Source: an uncultured Clostridia bacterium (GTDB taxonomy: Bacteria > Bacillota > Clostridia > Christensenellales > HGM11417). Taken from it: a stretch of 49,987 nt of DNA. Position numbers and translations under genes: made by a program. Below, piece by piece: positions 8,774 through 19,695 of this stretch (its first letter is position 1; each line of letters starts with the position of its first letter). The notes beneath the pieces are model-generated. The model did not search any database. It was not told the DNA's origin and saw only the letters and a program-made list of their open reading frames with translations. Location of the stretch: contig CALVJY010000003.1 in assembly GCA_944332455.1 (NCBI GenBank), positions 1-49,987 on the forward strand. Reading direction: 5' to 3'.

Positions 8774-8978
8774 ACTTTCAGGCGGGCCGGATCGGAAGGG
8801 ACCCGCCCGATCAGGCGGGCCGACAGATCGGAAGTCCGTACTGTGTCAACCGGACCCAATGATCAAAAAAACGCGCTTTGTCAGTCGCCCTCGATATCGG
8901 AAAACCCGCCTTGTCAGGCGGCCCGATGATCGAGAGTCCGCGCTTTTTCAGTCGGACCCGACTGTCAAAAGCCCGCTA
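8774..8978. repeat. Six-unit, about 34-bp decayed tandem repeat between clpX and lon
   Basis: The unit can be tracked by the word TCAG (TCAA in the third unit) at 8778, 8811, 8846, 8881, 8914 and 8948, giving steps of 33, 35, 35, 33 and 34 bases. Typical unit content is TTTGTCAGGCGGCCCGAT followed by GATCGGAAA and a CCC. The array fills almost the whole clpX-lon gap. Units differ at many positions and there are no unique spacers, so this is not a CRISPR array. Confidence 0.7.
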
Positions 8979-10214
8979 TTATGCGGATTTTCGGATGATC
9001 TGAGGCTCGTGCTTCATGTTGATGACGTCGGCGTCCACCACCACTTTTTCCACGCTGTCGTCGCTCGGCACCGCGTACATGATGTTCAGCATCACGGTCT
9101 CCAGAATGTTGCGCAGTCCCCTGGCCCCGGTCTTTAAGGCAATGGCCTTCTGGGCGATGGCGCTGACCGCGTCCGGCTTGAAGACCAGGTCCACATGGTC
9201 CATGGTCATCAGGGCCTGATACTGCTTGACCAGCGCGTTTTTGGGCTTTTCCAGGATCTGGCAGAGGGCTGCCTCGTCCAGCTCGTCCACCGAGACCATC
9301 ACGGGCAGCCGGCCCACGAACTCGGGGATCAGCCCGTAGGAGATCAGATCCTGGGGCTGCAGCTCGTGAAAGAGCTCCTCGCTGGTGCGGACCCTGTCGG
9401 TCTTGATCTTGTTTCCGAACCCGAAGGTCGCCGATTCCTTCCGCTTGTCGATGATCTTGTCCAGGCCCACGAAGGCCCCCCCGCAGATGAAGAGGATGTT
9501 GGTGGTGTCGATCTGGATCATCTCCTGATTGGGATGCTTGCGCCCGCCCTGCGGCGGCACCGAGGCCACCGTGCTCTCCAGGATTTTGAGCAGGGCCTGC
9601 TGGACGCCCTCGCCGGAGACGTCGCGGGTGATGGAGACGTTCTCGCTCTTGCGGCAGATCTTGTCGATCTCGTCGATGTAGACGATCCCGCACTCCGCCC
9701 GGGCCACGTCGTAGTCGGCGGCCTGGATGAGTTTGAGAAGGATGTTCTCCACGTCCTCGCCCACATAGCCTGCCTCGGTCAGCGTGGTGGCGTCGGCGAT
9801 GGCAAAGGGCACGTTCAGGATCTTGGCCAGGGTCCTGGCCAGCATGGTCTTGCCGCTGCCGGTCGGCCCCAGGATGAGCACGTTGCTCTTTTCGATCTCG
9901 GCCACGCCCTTCTTCTTTTCCAGATTGCTCTGGATGCGCTTGTAGTGGTTGTAGACGGCCACCGAGAGCACCTTTTTGGCGTTCTCCTGCCCCACCACGT
10001 ACTCGTCCAGCCTGGCCTTGATCTGGGCCGGCTTCAACAGGGTGATCTGCTGCGGCTTTTCCTCGGGCGCCGGCTCCTCGGCCTCGCTCAGCATAAAGTC
10101 GCAGTAGTCCACGCACTCGTCGCAGATGTAGGCCCCGTTGGGAGAGGCCACCAGCTGGCGGACTTCGCTCTCCGGCCGGCCGCAGAAGGTGCAGCAAATT
10201 TTTTCATCTTTCAT
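8979..10214 (-). CDS. clpX: ATP-dependent Clp protease ATP-binding subunit ClpX
   Basis: AAA+ unfoldase that feeds substrates to ClpP. The 411-residue product starts with the zinc-binding domain (cysteines 8, 11, 31 and 34 in CTFC and CDEC), then the AAA+ domain with Walker A GPTGSGKT at 116-123, Walker B VYIDEIDK, and a C-terminal lid. The ClpP-docking loop reads FGF in place of the usual IGF. The ATG at 10214 is preferred because it gives the normal [12 protein letters not shown] start; a longer open frame continues upstream into the gap after clpP without homology. GGGAG lies about 12 bases upstream. clpP is 203 bases upstream on the same strand. Confidence 0.97.
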   Translation of the reverse strand: MKDEKICCTFCGRPESEVRQLVASPNGAYICDECVDYCDFMLSEAEEPAPEEKPQQITLLKPAQIKARLDEYVVGQENAKKVLSVAVYNHYKRIQSNLEKKKGVAEIEKSNVLILGPTGSGKTMLARTLAKILNVPFAIADATTLTEAGYVGEDVENILLKLIQAADYDVARAECGIVYIDEIDKICRKSENVSITRDVSGEGVQQALLKILESTVASVPPQGGRKHPNQEMIQIDTTNILFICGGAFVGLDKIIDKRKESATFGFGNKIKTDRVRTSEELFHELQPQDLISYGLIPEFVGRLPVMVSVDELDEAALCQILEKPKNALVKQYQALMTMDHVDLVFKPDAVSAIAQKAIALKTGARGLRNILETVMLNIMYAVPSDDSVEKVVVDADVINMKHEPQIIRKSA

Positions 10215-10417
10215 GCTTTGAAATTTCTCCCGTTCCGTTTCCGCTGGGGTCCGGATCCTGTCCGGACCGGATCCGCCGTCTGTTCGGTCTTCCGCCAACG
10301 GTCCCGGCTGCATTGGAATGCTCCGCCCGGCCCTCGGGCCGCCGCGGGATCGATCGGCGGGCTTGTCCCTTTCCGATCGTCTTCCCGCGCCCGGCCTTGG
10401 GCCTTTCCGCTGGAGGC

Positions 10418-11014
10418 TTATTTCCTGCTCAAAAAAATCTTGTCGATCAGTCCGTACTGTTTGGCCTCCTCGGCGGACATGTAAAAATCCCGCTCCACGT
10501 CCCGGGCGATCCGGTCCATGGGCTGTCCGGTGGCGTCGCACAAAATGCGGTTGATCTTGTCCTTGATCTTCAGGATCTGACGGGCCTGGATCTCGATGTC
10601 GGTGGCCTGGCCCTGCGCCCCGCCCAGAGGCTGGTGGATCATGATCTCGCTGTTGGGCAGCGCGGCTCGCTTGCCCTTGGCGCCGGCGGCCAGCAGGACC
10701 GCCCCCATGGAGGCGGCCAGCCCCACGCAGATGGTGGCCACGTCGCACTTGAGGTAGTTCATGGTGTCGAAGATGGCCAGCCCCGCCGAGACCGATCCGC
10801 CCGGACTGTTGATGTAAAGGTAGATGTCCTTGTCGGGATCCTTGCCCTCCAGGTAGAGCAGCTGCGCCACCACGATGTTGGCGGAGATGTCGGTGACCTC
10901 GCCGGTCAGAAAAATGATCCGGTCCTCCAACAGCCGGGAATAAATATCATAGGACCGCTCGCCGCGGTTGCTCTGCTCCACCACCATGGGGATCAGATTC
11001 ATCTTTTCATTCAT
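10418..11014 (-). CDS. clpP: ATP-dependent Clp protease proteolytic subunit ClpP
   Basis: Serine protease that forms the tetradecameric chamber of ClpXP. The 198-residue product carries the catalytic triad serine 102 (GLAASMGA), histidine 127 (MIHQPLGG) and aspartate 176 (ERDFYMS). The start was set at the ATG at 11014, nine bases after GGAGG; a TTG two codons earlier is too close to that site. The gene lies between tig (upstream) and clpX (downstream), all on the minus strand. The long-range terminator-like hairpin behind tig sits in the 201-base gap before it, so clpP may also be transcribed separately, although I could not identify a clear promoter there. No CtsR-type operator is visible. 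Confidence 0.97.
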   Translation of the reverse strand: MNEKMNLIPMVVEQSNRGERSYDIYSRLLEDRIIFLTGEVTDISANIVVAQLLYLEGKDPDKDIYLYINSPGGSVSAGLAIFDTMNYLKCDVATICVGLAASMGAVLLAAGAKGKRAALPNSEIMIHQPLGGAQGQATDIEIQARQILKIKDKINRILCDATGQPMDRIARDVERDFYMSAEEAKQYGLIDKIFLSRK

Positions 11015-11062
11015 GATCAAATACCTCCGATTTGTCCGGACCTCTCCCCGGCTCTGCCGGCC

Positions 11063-11130
11063 GAAAAAAAAGGATCCGGGTCTGCCGTTCTATGGCTTTA
11101 CGTACCATATCTTTATAAACGTCCGGATCC
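11063..11130 (-). terminator. Terminator-like stem-loop between tig and clpP
   Basis: On the minus strand GGATCCGG and CCGGATCC pair around a loop of about 43 bases that has a smaller internal ACGT/ACGT stem, followed directly by eight T residues. It starts about 85 bases after the tig stop. The long loop makes termination efficiency uncertain. Confidence 0.55.
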
Positions 11131-11215
11131 GCTTTCAAACACGGGAAGAACGGGCCCCGGAACTTTTCCGGGCGCCCTCCCTTCCGGCTCCCTCTTTCCG
11201 CTCAAAAGGCCCTGC

Positions 11216-12502
11216 TCAGGAGGCCGGATTCCACTCGTTGAGCAGCGCGAACAGCTTGTCGATGATGATCTCGTTCTCGATGTATTCCAGCTGGCGCTCG
11301 GGCAGGGATTTTTTGAACTCCTCCACCTCTTTCTTGGCGGCCTCGGCCATCTCGGCAAACTTTTTCTGCTTGTCCTCCTCGGTGGCCTCGATCTTTTCCT
11401 GCTTGATGATGGCCTCGAAGATCAGCCGGGTCTTGACCGACTTTTTGGCCTGATCCTCGTAGGACTTGCGCAGATCTTCCAGCTTCATGCCGGTATATTT
11501 CAGATAGTCGTCCAGCTTGAGCCCCTGATACATCAGACGGTACTCGAACTCCTGCACCATGTTGTCGATCTGGCTCTGGATCATGCAGTCGGGGATGTTG
11601 ACCGGGGTCTTTTCCAGAATGAGGTCGACCAGGGCGTTTTCCATCTCCTGGGTGGCCCGCCTGGCGTTCTGCTCCTCCAGGCGCTTTTTGATGTCCGCCC
11701 TGTAGGCGTCCACGGTGTCGAACTCGGAGACGTCCTTGACGAATTCGTCGTTGAACTCGGGGACCTCCTTTTTCTTGATCTCGTGCAGCTTGACGTGGAA
11801 GACGGCGTCCTTGCCCTTGAGGTTTTCGGCATGGTAGTCCTCGGGGAATTTGACATTCAGGTCCTTTTCCTCCCCCGTCTTCATGCCGACCACCCCTTCC
11901 TCGAATCCCGGGATGAAGGAGTGGGAGCCCAGCACCAGAGTCTGCTTTTCGGCGGTGCCGCCCTCGAATTGGACCCCGTCCACGCTGCCGGAGTAGTCGA
12001 TCAGCACGGTGTCCCCGTCCTCGGCGGGGCGGTCCTCGACCGGCACCAGGCGGGAGGCGCGCTCCTGCGCCTTTTTGATCTCCTCCTCGATGTCCGCGTC
12101 GGTTACATTATACTCAATCTTGGGGTGTTTCATACCCTTGTATTCGGTCACCGTGACCTCGGGTTTGGTGGTGACGACGGCCGAAAAGACGATCCCCTTT
12201 TCGTCGATCTTGTCGATGTCGATGTCCGGCCGGTCCACGGGGAAGAGATCCTTCTCCTTGTCCAGCACCTCGCCGTAGTACTTGGGGAAGGCCTCGTTGA
12301 AGGCCTCCTCGAAAAAGACGCCGGCGCCGTAGACGTTCTCCAGAACCTTGCGGGGGACGTGGCCCTTGCGGAAGCCCTGCAGGGAATACTTTCCCTTGTT
12401 GGCCTGGTAGGCCTTTTCGTTTTCGGCTTCCCACTCGGCGGCGGTCAGCGTGATCTTGATCTCTTTCTGGTTCTCGGCTTTTTGTTTGACGGTGTACTTC
12501 AT
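11216..12502 (-). CDS. tig: Trigger factor (ribosome-associated chaperone)
   Basis: Peptidyl-prolyl isomerase and chaperone that meets nascent chains at the ribosome exit. The 428-residue product has the N-terminal ribosome-binding domain with the signature GFRKGHVPRKVLE near 43-55, the FKBP-like middle domain (DGDTVLIDYSGSVDG and FIPGFEEGVVGMK), and a long helical C-terminal domain. The ATG at 12502 gives the usual MKYTVKQK start and has AAGGAG seven bases upstream; the open frame continues upstream without support. It has its own promoter, divergent from rqcH, and heads the tig-clpP-clpX-lon-engB cluster. Confidence 0.97.
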   Translation of the reverse strand: MKYTVKQKAENQKEIKITLTAAEWEAENEKAYQANKGKYSLQGFRKGHVPRKVLENVYGAGVFFEEAFNEAFPKYYGEVLDKEKDLFPVDRPDIDIDKIDEKGIVFSAVVTTKPEVTVTEYKGMKHPKIEYNVTDADIEEEIKKAQERASRLVPVEDRPAEDGDTVLIDYSGSVDGVQFEGGTAEKQTLVLGSHSFIPGFEEGVVGMKTGEEKDLNVKFPEDYHAENLKGKDAVFHVKLHEIKKKEVPEFNDEFVKDVSEFDTVDAYRADIKKRLEEQNARRATQEMENALVDLILEKTPVNIPDCMIQSQIDNMVQEFEYRLMYQGLKLDDYLKYTGMKLEDLRKSYEDQAKKSVKTRLIFEAIIKQEKIEATEEDKQKKFAEMAEAAKKEVEEFKKSLPERQLEYIENEIIIDKLFALLNEWNPAS

Positions 12503-12542
12503 GACAACTCCTTCAAAACTCCAAAAAAACTTTTTGCAATCT

Positions 12543-12571
12543 ATTGTAGCATATTTTGAAATCAAATGCAA
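12543..12571 (-). promoter_or_regulatory. Sigma-A promoter of tig
   Basis: On the minus strand TTGCAT (12566-12571) and TACAAT (12543-12548) are 17 bases apart. The -35 lies five bases from the -35 of the divergent rqcH promoter, so the two share one AT-rich segment. Confidence 0.75.
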
Positions 12572-12576
12572 ATTAT

Positions 12577-12605
12577 TTGACAAGCTTTCCCAATCTTGTT
12601 AAACT
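12577..12605 (+). promoter_or_regulatory. Sigma-A promoter of rqcH
   Basis: TTGACA (12577-12582) and TAAACT (12600-12605) are 17 bases apart. The predicted start leaves a leader of about 20 bases with AGGAG at 12621-12625. Confidence 0.75.
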
Positions 12606-12630
12606 ATTTGCAAAACCGACAGGAGTCCCT

Positions 12631-14337
12631 ATGCCAAACGACGCCTACACGCTGGCTTTTCTGGTCCGGGAGTGGCAGGAAAGCCTGATCGATGCCAAAG
12701 TCAACAAGGTGGTGCAGCCCGAATCCGACGAGATCGTGCTCACCCTGTTCGGCGGGAAGACCCGCAGGCTGCTGCTCTCGGCCAACGCCGGCCTGCCCCG
12801 GGCCCACCTGACCGAGCACGCCAAGGAAAATCCCCTCGTCGCCCCGCAATTTTGCATGACCCTGCGCAAGCATCTGCAGAGTGCCGTCCTGAAGGAGATC
12901 GAGCAGCCCGACTCCGAGCGCATCGTCCGCCTGAAGTTCGTCTCCAAAAACGAGCTGAACGACCGGGTCTTCCGCACCCTGGTGCTGGAGATCATGGGCA
13001 AGCACAGCAATCTGTTTCTGCTGGACGAGCGGGAGCGGATCCTGGCCGTCTTAAAGCCCTGCTCCCCCGACCTCAACTCGGTCCGGCAGGCCTTTCCCGG
13101 ATTTTCCTACACCCCGCCCAAGGCCCGGGAGGGGATCTCGATCGCCGACCCGGAGGGCGTAAAGACCCTGATCGACGGCTTTTCGGGGGGGAGCTTGAAA
13201 AACTATCTGGCGCAGAATCTCAAAGGGCTCGCCCCGGCCACCGCCGAGGAGATGGTCTTCTGCGCCTTCGGGGAGGAACCGCCCACCGTGCTGGCCCGGG
13301 AGGACCGGGAGCGGCTCTGCCAAACGGTGGCCGAGTTTGCCGGACGCCAGCGCGGGCCCTACAGCCCCTGCACCCGGGAGATCGGGGGCCGGGCCGAGGA
13401 TTTTTATCCCTTTCCCTACCGCTCCCGGCCGGACGGCCTGATCCCCCAGCCCGACCTGAACGCCGCGGCCGAACGCTACTACTTTCTCCATGACAAATTC
13501 CGCCGCTATCAGGAGCACTCCCGGGCCCTGCACACCAAGCTGAAGGGCCTGATCTCCAAGTACGAAAAAAAGAGCGGGATCCTGAAGGAGACCCTGCTCC
13601 AGAGCCAACAGATGGAGGATTTCCGGAAAAAGGGGGAACTTCTGACCGCCAACCTCTTCCGGCTGAAGGGAGGCGAGGAGTCCGTCACGGTGGACGACTA
13701 CTACCTGCCGGACTGCCCGCCCCTGGCCATCGCGCTGGACCGGCAGCTCTCCCCCGCCCAGAACGCCCAGCGCTATTTCAAAAAGTACAACAAACTGAAG
13801 AGCGCCGCCCTGCACGCGGAACAGAATCTGGCCGAGTGCGAGGAGCAGCTGAACTATCTGCGGACGGTGGCCTTCGGGCTGTCCGAGTGCACCGAGGTCG
13901 GCGAGATCCGGGAGATCGAGCGGGAACTGAAGGCCGCGGGCTTTCTGCCCGGGACCGCGGAGAGCCGGAAGAGCCAGCCCGCTCCGCCCTCAGCCCCCCT
14001 CTCCTTCGAGGAGGGCGGATTCCGCATCCTGGTGGGCAAAAACAATCTGCAGAACGACCGGCTGACCTTCGGCACCGCCGGGCCCGAGGATGTGTGGCTG
14101 CACGTCAAGGACGCCCACGGCTCGCACGTCATCGTCCTGACCGACCGCAGGCCGGTGCCCGACGAAGTGTTACAGCGGGCGGCGGAGCTGGCGGCCTTCC
14201 ACTCCGAGGCCAGAAATTCGGGCAAGACCGCGGTGGACGCGGCCCTGAAAAAGTACGTCAAAAAGCCGGGCGGCGCCAAACCCGGCTTTGTCACCTACAC
14301 CAACCAGCGCACCCTTTACGTCCAGCCCAAGGAGTAA
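12631..14337 (+). CDS. rqcH: Rqc2 homolog RqcH (NFACT family, alanine-tailing factor)
   Basis: Ribosome quality-control protein that binds 50S subunits with stalled peptidyl-tRNA and directs addition of C-terminal alanine tails. The 568-residue product has the NFACT-N domain (residues 1 to about 200, with PQFCMTLRKHL near 70-80), a central coiled-coil region (about 280-430) and the C-terminal NFACT-R domain (DVWLHVKDAHGSHVI near 485-500). Older annotation calls such proteins fibronectin-binding. The ATG at 12631 follows AGGAG by five bases and gives the length usual for the family (about 570). It is divergent from tig and close to clpP and clpX; in Bacillus, alanine-tailed products are degraded by ClpXP, so the grouping makes functional sense. 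Confidence 0.95.
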   Translation: MPNDAYTLAFLVREWQESLIDAKVNKVVQPESDEIVLTLFGGKTRRLLLSANAGLPRAHLTEHAKENPLVAPQFCMTLRKHLQSAVLKEIEQPDSERIVRLKFVSKNELNDRVFRTLVLEIMGKHSNLFLLDERERILAVLKPCSPDLNSVRQAFPGFSYTPPKAREGISIADPEGVKTLIDGFSGGSLKNYLAQNLKGLAPATAEEMVFCAFGEEPPTVLAREDRERLCQTVAEFAGRQRGPYSPCTREIGGRAEDFYPFPYRSRPDGLIPQPDLNAAAERYYFLHDKFRRYQEHSRALHTKLKGLISKYEKKSGILKETLLQSQQMEDFRKKGELLTANLFRLKGGEESVTVDDYYLPDCPPLAIALDRQLSPAQNAQRYFKKYNKLKSAALHAEQNLAECEEQLNYLRTVAFGLSECTEVGEIREIERELKAAGFLPGTAESRKSQPAPPSAPLSFEEGGFRILVGKNNLQNDRLTFGTAGPEDVWLHVKDAHGSHVIVLTDRRPVPDEVLQRAAELAAFHSEARNSGKTAVDAALKKYVKKPGGAKPGFVTYTNQRTLYVQPKE

Positions 14338-14358
14338 AAATCCGACCTGTTTTTATGT

Positions 14359-14381
14359 AAAAAATTATTTTTGAAATTTTT
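14359..14381 (+). repeat. AT-rich interspersed element, copy 1
   Basis: Contains AAATTATTTTTGAAATT flanked by A and T runs, between the convergent 3' ends of rqcH and the ferritin-like gene. Confidence 0.55.
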
Positions 14382-14893
14382 CAGACTTCCACGCTCGGCT
14401 GACAGCTGTCCAGCAGGATGGTGTTCAGGGTGTGGATGTGCACCCGCTCGTCCTCGATGATCCGCTCGATCAGGGCGTTCAAAGAGGGCTGATCGCTGAC
14501 GGAGAGGATGTATTCATACTCCTCAATGGCGGCGTATTCGGCGTTGACGTCCTCCAGGATGAAGGAACAAAAATCGGTGTTCGGCGAGACCCGGGCGGTG
14601 AAAAACTTTCCCCGGCCGTCCGCATAGACGGGAAGTTTTCCCAGCTTCAGCAGGGCGCCGGCCAGCAGGTCGAGGTGGTGCATCTCGGTCACGGCGATCT
14701 TCATCAGCAGGCCGGCATATTCGCTGCCGGCATCATCCAGCACAAAGTGCTGGTAGGAGTACTGCAGCACGGCGAACAGTTCGCTGTGGGCGCCGGCATA
14801 GGCGTCCATGAGCAGGCGGGCCAGCCGCTCGTCGGGGACCAGCTCGCCGAGCTCGGGATAGGGCAGATCGGAACGGTAGGGCAAATCTTTCAT
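14381..14893 (-). CDS. Ferritin-like di-metal protein of unknown role
   Basis: The 170-residue, mostly helical protein has the spacing of a ferritin-like four-helix bundle with a di-iron or di-manganese site: glutamate 38 (HSELFAVLQY), E70-x2-H73 (VTEMHHLDLL), glutamates at 119 and 124-125 (NAEYAAIEEY) and E149-x2-H152 (EDERVHIH). This matches the rubrerythrin/manganese-catalase-like group found in anaerobes, in which members handle peroxide or store iron; which applies here cannot be told. No rubredoxin cysteine motif is present. GGGAGG lies six bases before the ATG. A strong hairpin with a T-run sits immediately before that ribosome binding site, so expression may be limited by termination in the leader. 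Confidence 0.75.
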   Translation of the reverse strand: MKDLPYRSDLPYPELGELVPDERLARLLMDAYAGAHSELFAVLQYSYQHFVLDDAGSEYAGLLMKIAVTEMHHLDLLAGALLKLGKLPVYADGRGKFFTARVSPNTDFCSFILEDVNAEYAAIEEYEYILSVSDQPSLNALIERIIEDERVHIHTLNTILLDSCQPSVEV

Positions 14894-14908
14894 GGGAACC
14901 TCCCTGAA

Positions 14909-14945
14909 AAAAAAAGTGCGGCATCTTCGGATGTCTGCACTTTTA
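14909..14945 (-). terminator. Hairpin terminator directly before the ferritin-like gene
   Basis: On the minus strand GTGCAGACATC and GATGCCGCAC pair around a four-base CGAA loop, followed by nine T residues and then, after three bases, the GGGAGG of the ferritin-like gene. It can end transcripts that read through from the glycogen operon or act as an attenuator in the ferritin-like gene's leader. On the plus strand it is also terminator-shaped, but there is no plus-strand gene for it. Confidence 0.65.
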
Positions 14946-15254
14946 TTCTATGCGGGAAATTCCCTTTTGTTTCGCGTTTTCAGTCGGGCGGCTTTCGCCC
15001 CTTGCTCTGCCGCTTTCAGCCGGGCAGGCGCCTCAACTCTGCCGCCAATCGGCGCAAAAGGGCTGCCGTTTTCAGGCGGGCGGGCGCAAAGGGCGACAGC
15101 ACGGAGATCGTGACGGCCCTTTTTTCGGTTTTTGAGGAGGGGCGCACATAGTGCCGGGCAGATGACCTGCGGAGGCACGGGGACTCTTCGTTTTCGGTTT
15201 TCGGACGGGCTGCCTGCGCGGACGGTTGCCCTCCGGCAGCAAAGCGGCGGCCCC
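14946..15254. other. Intergenic region between the amylase and ferritin-like genes
   Basis: About 310 bases with no credible gene. The word TTTCAG followed by T, C or G and CGGGC recurs at about 14977, 15014 and 15069, probably a decayed repeat related to the clpX-lon array. A weak hairpin with GGGC/GCCC and CACG/CGTG arms (15091-15120) is followed on the minus strand only by TTT and might end amylase transcripts. A possible -10 TAGAAT lies near 14947-14952 on the minus strand; no convincing -35 accompanies it. Confidence 0.5.
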
Positions 15255-17087
15255 TCAGAGCGAAGTCAGGACGGCGCAGCCTCCGGCGGGGATCTTCAGC
15301 TTCCGGACCCGCTCCCCGGTTTGCCTATTCAAAAACATGCCGTGCAAATTTGTGCAATAATCATTTTTTTCGCAGTTTACGCCCACCAAAACGCAGTCTC
15401 GGCCGGATCTTCGCTCGAACACAAACAGCCCCCCGCTCGCCAAAATTTCCCGGTAGGAGCCGGTCCGGAACACGGGAAGGGCGCGAAGTTTGCCCAAGAA
15501 CCGATACCATTCGAGCAGCTCCCGGTTTTCCCCGCCCCAGGGATAGGTGCGGCGGTTGAAGGGATCCTCGAAGCCCTGCACCCCGGCTTCGTCCCCGTAG
15601 AAGACGCAGGGCACGCCGGGCAGGGTGAACTGGAGCAGGCTGGCCTGTCTGACCCGGGCGATCCCCCGGCGCAGTTCCTCCGGGCTCAGCGAAAAGGCGG
15701 CGCGGGCCTCCCGGGTCTCCGGCCGGGCAGAGGCTCCCACCCGGGTGAGCAGGCGGACGGTGTCGTGGGTACCCAGGATGTTCATCAGACAGTGGACGGC
15801 GGGGGCCGGATAGTGCTCCAGCAGGAGGCGGAGCGGCCGCCGCAGTTCTTCGGCCCGGCCGGTGCAGACGTATTCCAGGATGCCGTCCTTCAGGGGATAG
15901 TTCATGCATCCGTCCAGCTCTCTGCCCCAAAAGTACTGCCGCCGCGCGCCGTAGGAAATTTTGTTGGAGGCGTCCTCCCACACTTCGCCCAGGAGCAGAC
16001 CGTCCGGGCGGACCTCCTTGAGGGCGGTCCGGATCTCCCGGACCAGGTCGTCCGGCAGCTCGTCCACGACGTCCAGCCGGAAGCCCGCCGCCCCCCTTTC
16101 GGCCCAATGCCGGACGACTCCTTTTTTCCCCGCGATCAGCTCCCGCACTTCGGGATTTAGCTTGTTGAGGGCGGGCAGGGTCTTGACCCCCCACCAGCAG
16201 TCGTAGCGGTCGGGAAATTCGGTAAAATGATACCAGCCGTAAAAGGGCGACTGCTCGGACTGCCAGGCCCCGACCGTGGGATAGCGGCCGTAGCGGTTGA
16301 AATAAAGGCTGTCGTCCCCGGTATGGTTGAACACGCCGTCCAGAATGACCCGGATCCCCCTCTTGCCGGCCTCTGCGATCAGCTCGTCAAAGGCGGATTC
16401 CCCGCCGAATCCCTCGTCGATCTTCAGGTAGTCGCCGGTGTCGTACTTGTGATTGGAGGCGGCCTCGAAGACGGGACAGAGGTAGAGCGCGGTCACCCCC
16501 AGCGCCCGGAGGTCATCCAGCTTTTCGGTCACCCCGTAAAGGTTGCCTCCGAAAAAATCATGGTTCCAGATCCCGCCGTTCTGCGGCCGGAATTCGGGAA
16601 GCTCTCCCCAATTTTCGTGCAGGACGGCGTCCGGCCGGGTGCGGACCGGGCCCTTGCCCCGGCAAAAGCGGTCCACCAGGATCTGATACAGAAAGCCCCC
16701 CTTGAACCAGTCCGGCGTGCGGAAGGCGGGATCGTAGACGGTCAGCTGAAAGTCCTCCGCCTCCCCGCCGACCGAGGATTCCAGGTCTTCGTCCCCGCCC
16801 ACTTTGACCCAGCGGCCGAACAGATCGACCTCGAAGCGGTAAAAGTACAGCCCCACCGAAAGGGTCAGCTCCCCCTCGTAGACGTTGAAGCCCTCCTCCA
16901 GGCCGCACCAGGACATGGGCAACAGCCGGAAGGCCCCGCCGTCCTCCCGGACCGCCAGCCAGACGTGATAGGGATAGAGCGTCCGCCGGATCTTCAGATG
17001 AAATTGTATGCGTTCACCCGCCCTGACGGCGCCGAAGGGGCGCTTGAAGGCGGGTGAACAGGCGCAAAAGCGAAAATCCGCATCCAT
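15255..17087 (-). CDS. GH13 alpha-amylase family protein (neopullulanase/cyclomaltodextrinase-like)
   Basis: Glycoside hydrolase acting on alpha-glucans. The 610-residue product has an N-terminal beta-sandwich domain (about 1-120) as in neopullulanases and cyclomaltodextrinases, then a (beta/alpha)8 barrel. The catalytic residues are visible: nucleophile D339 in GFRLDVVDE, acid/base E368 in LLGEVWEDA and D442 in GTHDTV; DGVFNHTG near 250-257 is conserved region I. No signal peptide is seen, so it is probably cytoplasmic. It is the last gene of the glycogen operon, 108 bases after glgP, and likely trims malto-oligosaccharides released from glycogen. The ATG at 17087 was chosen over an upstream TTG; AGGA lies nine bases before it. 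The exact substrate cannot be inferred. Confidence 0.88.
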   Translation of the reverse strand: MDADFRFCACSPAFKRPFGAVRAGERIQFHLKIRRTLYPYHVWLAVREDGGAFRLLPMSWCGLEEGFNVYEGELTLSVGLYFYRFEVDLFGRWVKVGGDEDLESSVGGEAEDFQLTVYDPAFRTPDWFKGGFLYQILVDRFCRGKGPVRTRPDAVLHENWGELPEFRPQNGGIWNHDFFGGNLYGVTEKLDDLRALGVTALYLCPVFEAASNHKYDTGDYLKIDEGFGGESAFDELIAEAGKRGIRVILDGVFNHTGDDSLYFNRYGRYPTVGAWQSEQSPFYGWYHFTEFPDRYDCWWGVKTLPALNKLNPEVRELIAGKKGVVRHWAERGAAGFRLDVVDELPDDLVREIRTALKEVRPDGLLLGEVWEDASNKISYGARRQYFWGRELDGCMNYPLKDGILEYVCTGRAEELRRPLRLLLEHYPAPAVHCLMNILGTHDTVRLLTRVGASARPETREARAAFSLSPEELRRGIARVRQASLLQFTLPGVPCVFYGDEAGVQGFEDPFNRRTYPWGGENRELLEWYRFLGKLRALPVFRTGSYREILASGGLFVFERRSGRDCVLVGVNCEKNDYCTNLHGMFLNRQTGERVRKLKIPAGGCAVLTSL

Positions 17088-17195
17088 AAATTTGAATCCT
17101 GACAATTTTTTAGGGGCCGAGCCGGTCCGAGCTAACCTCTTTCGGAAAAACAGTTTTCCGGCCCACCCGGAACGCTGTCCTTCCTCAGGGGCCGA

Positions 17196-19661
<2,466 letters not shown>

Positions 19662-19695
19662 GATGCCTCCGAAGCAGCGGTCTGTTTTGTTCTTT

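Noticed and set aside
8774..8978. CRISPR-like array
   Set aside because: The repeats are adjacent, imperfect and lack unique spacers; no cas genes are in the window. The same applies to the arrays at 27209 and 38806.
11015..11215. CtsR or CIRCE operator before clpP
   Set aside because: Neither a tandem heptad of the GGTCAAA type nor the CIRCE inverted repeat is present in the gap.
10313..12559. 748-codon plus-strand open frame across clpP and tig
   Set aside because: It is antisense to clpP and tig, with repetitive Leu/Val/Asp/Gly composition typical of reverse-complement reading of real genes.
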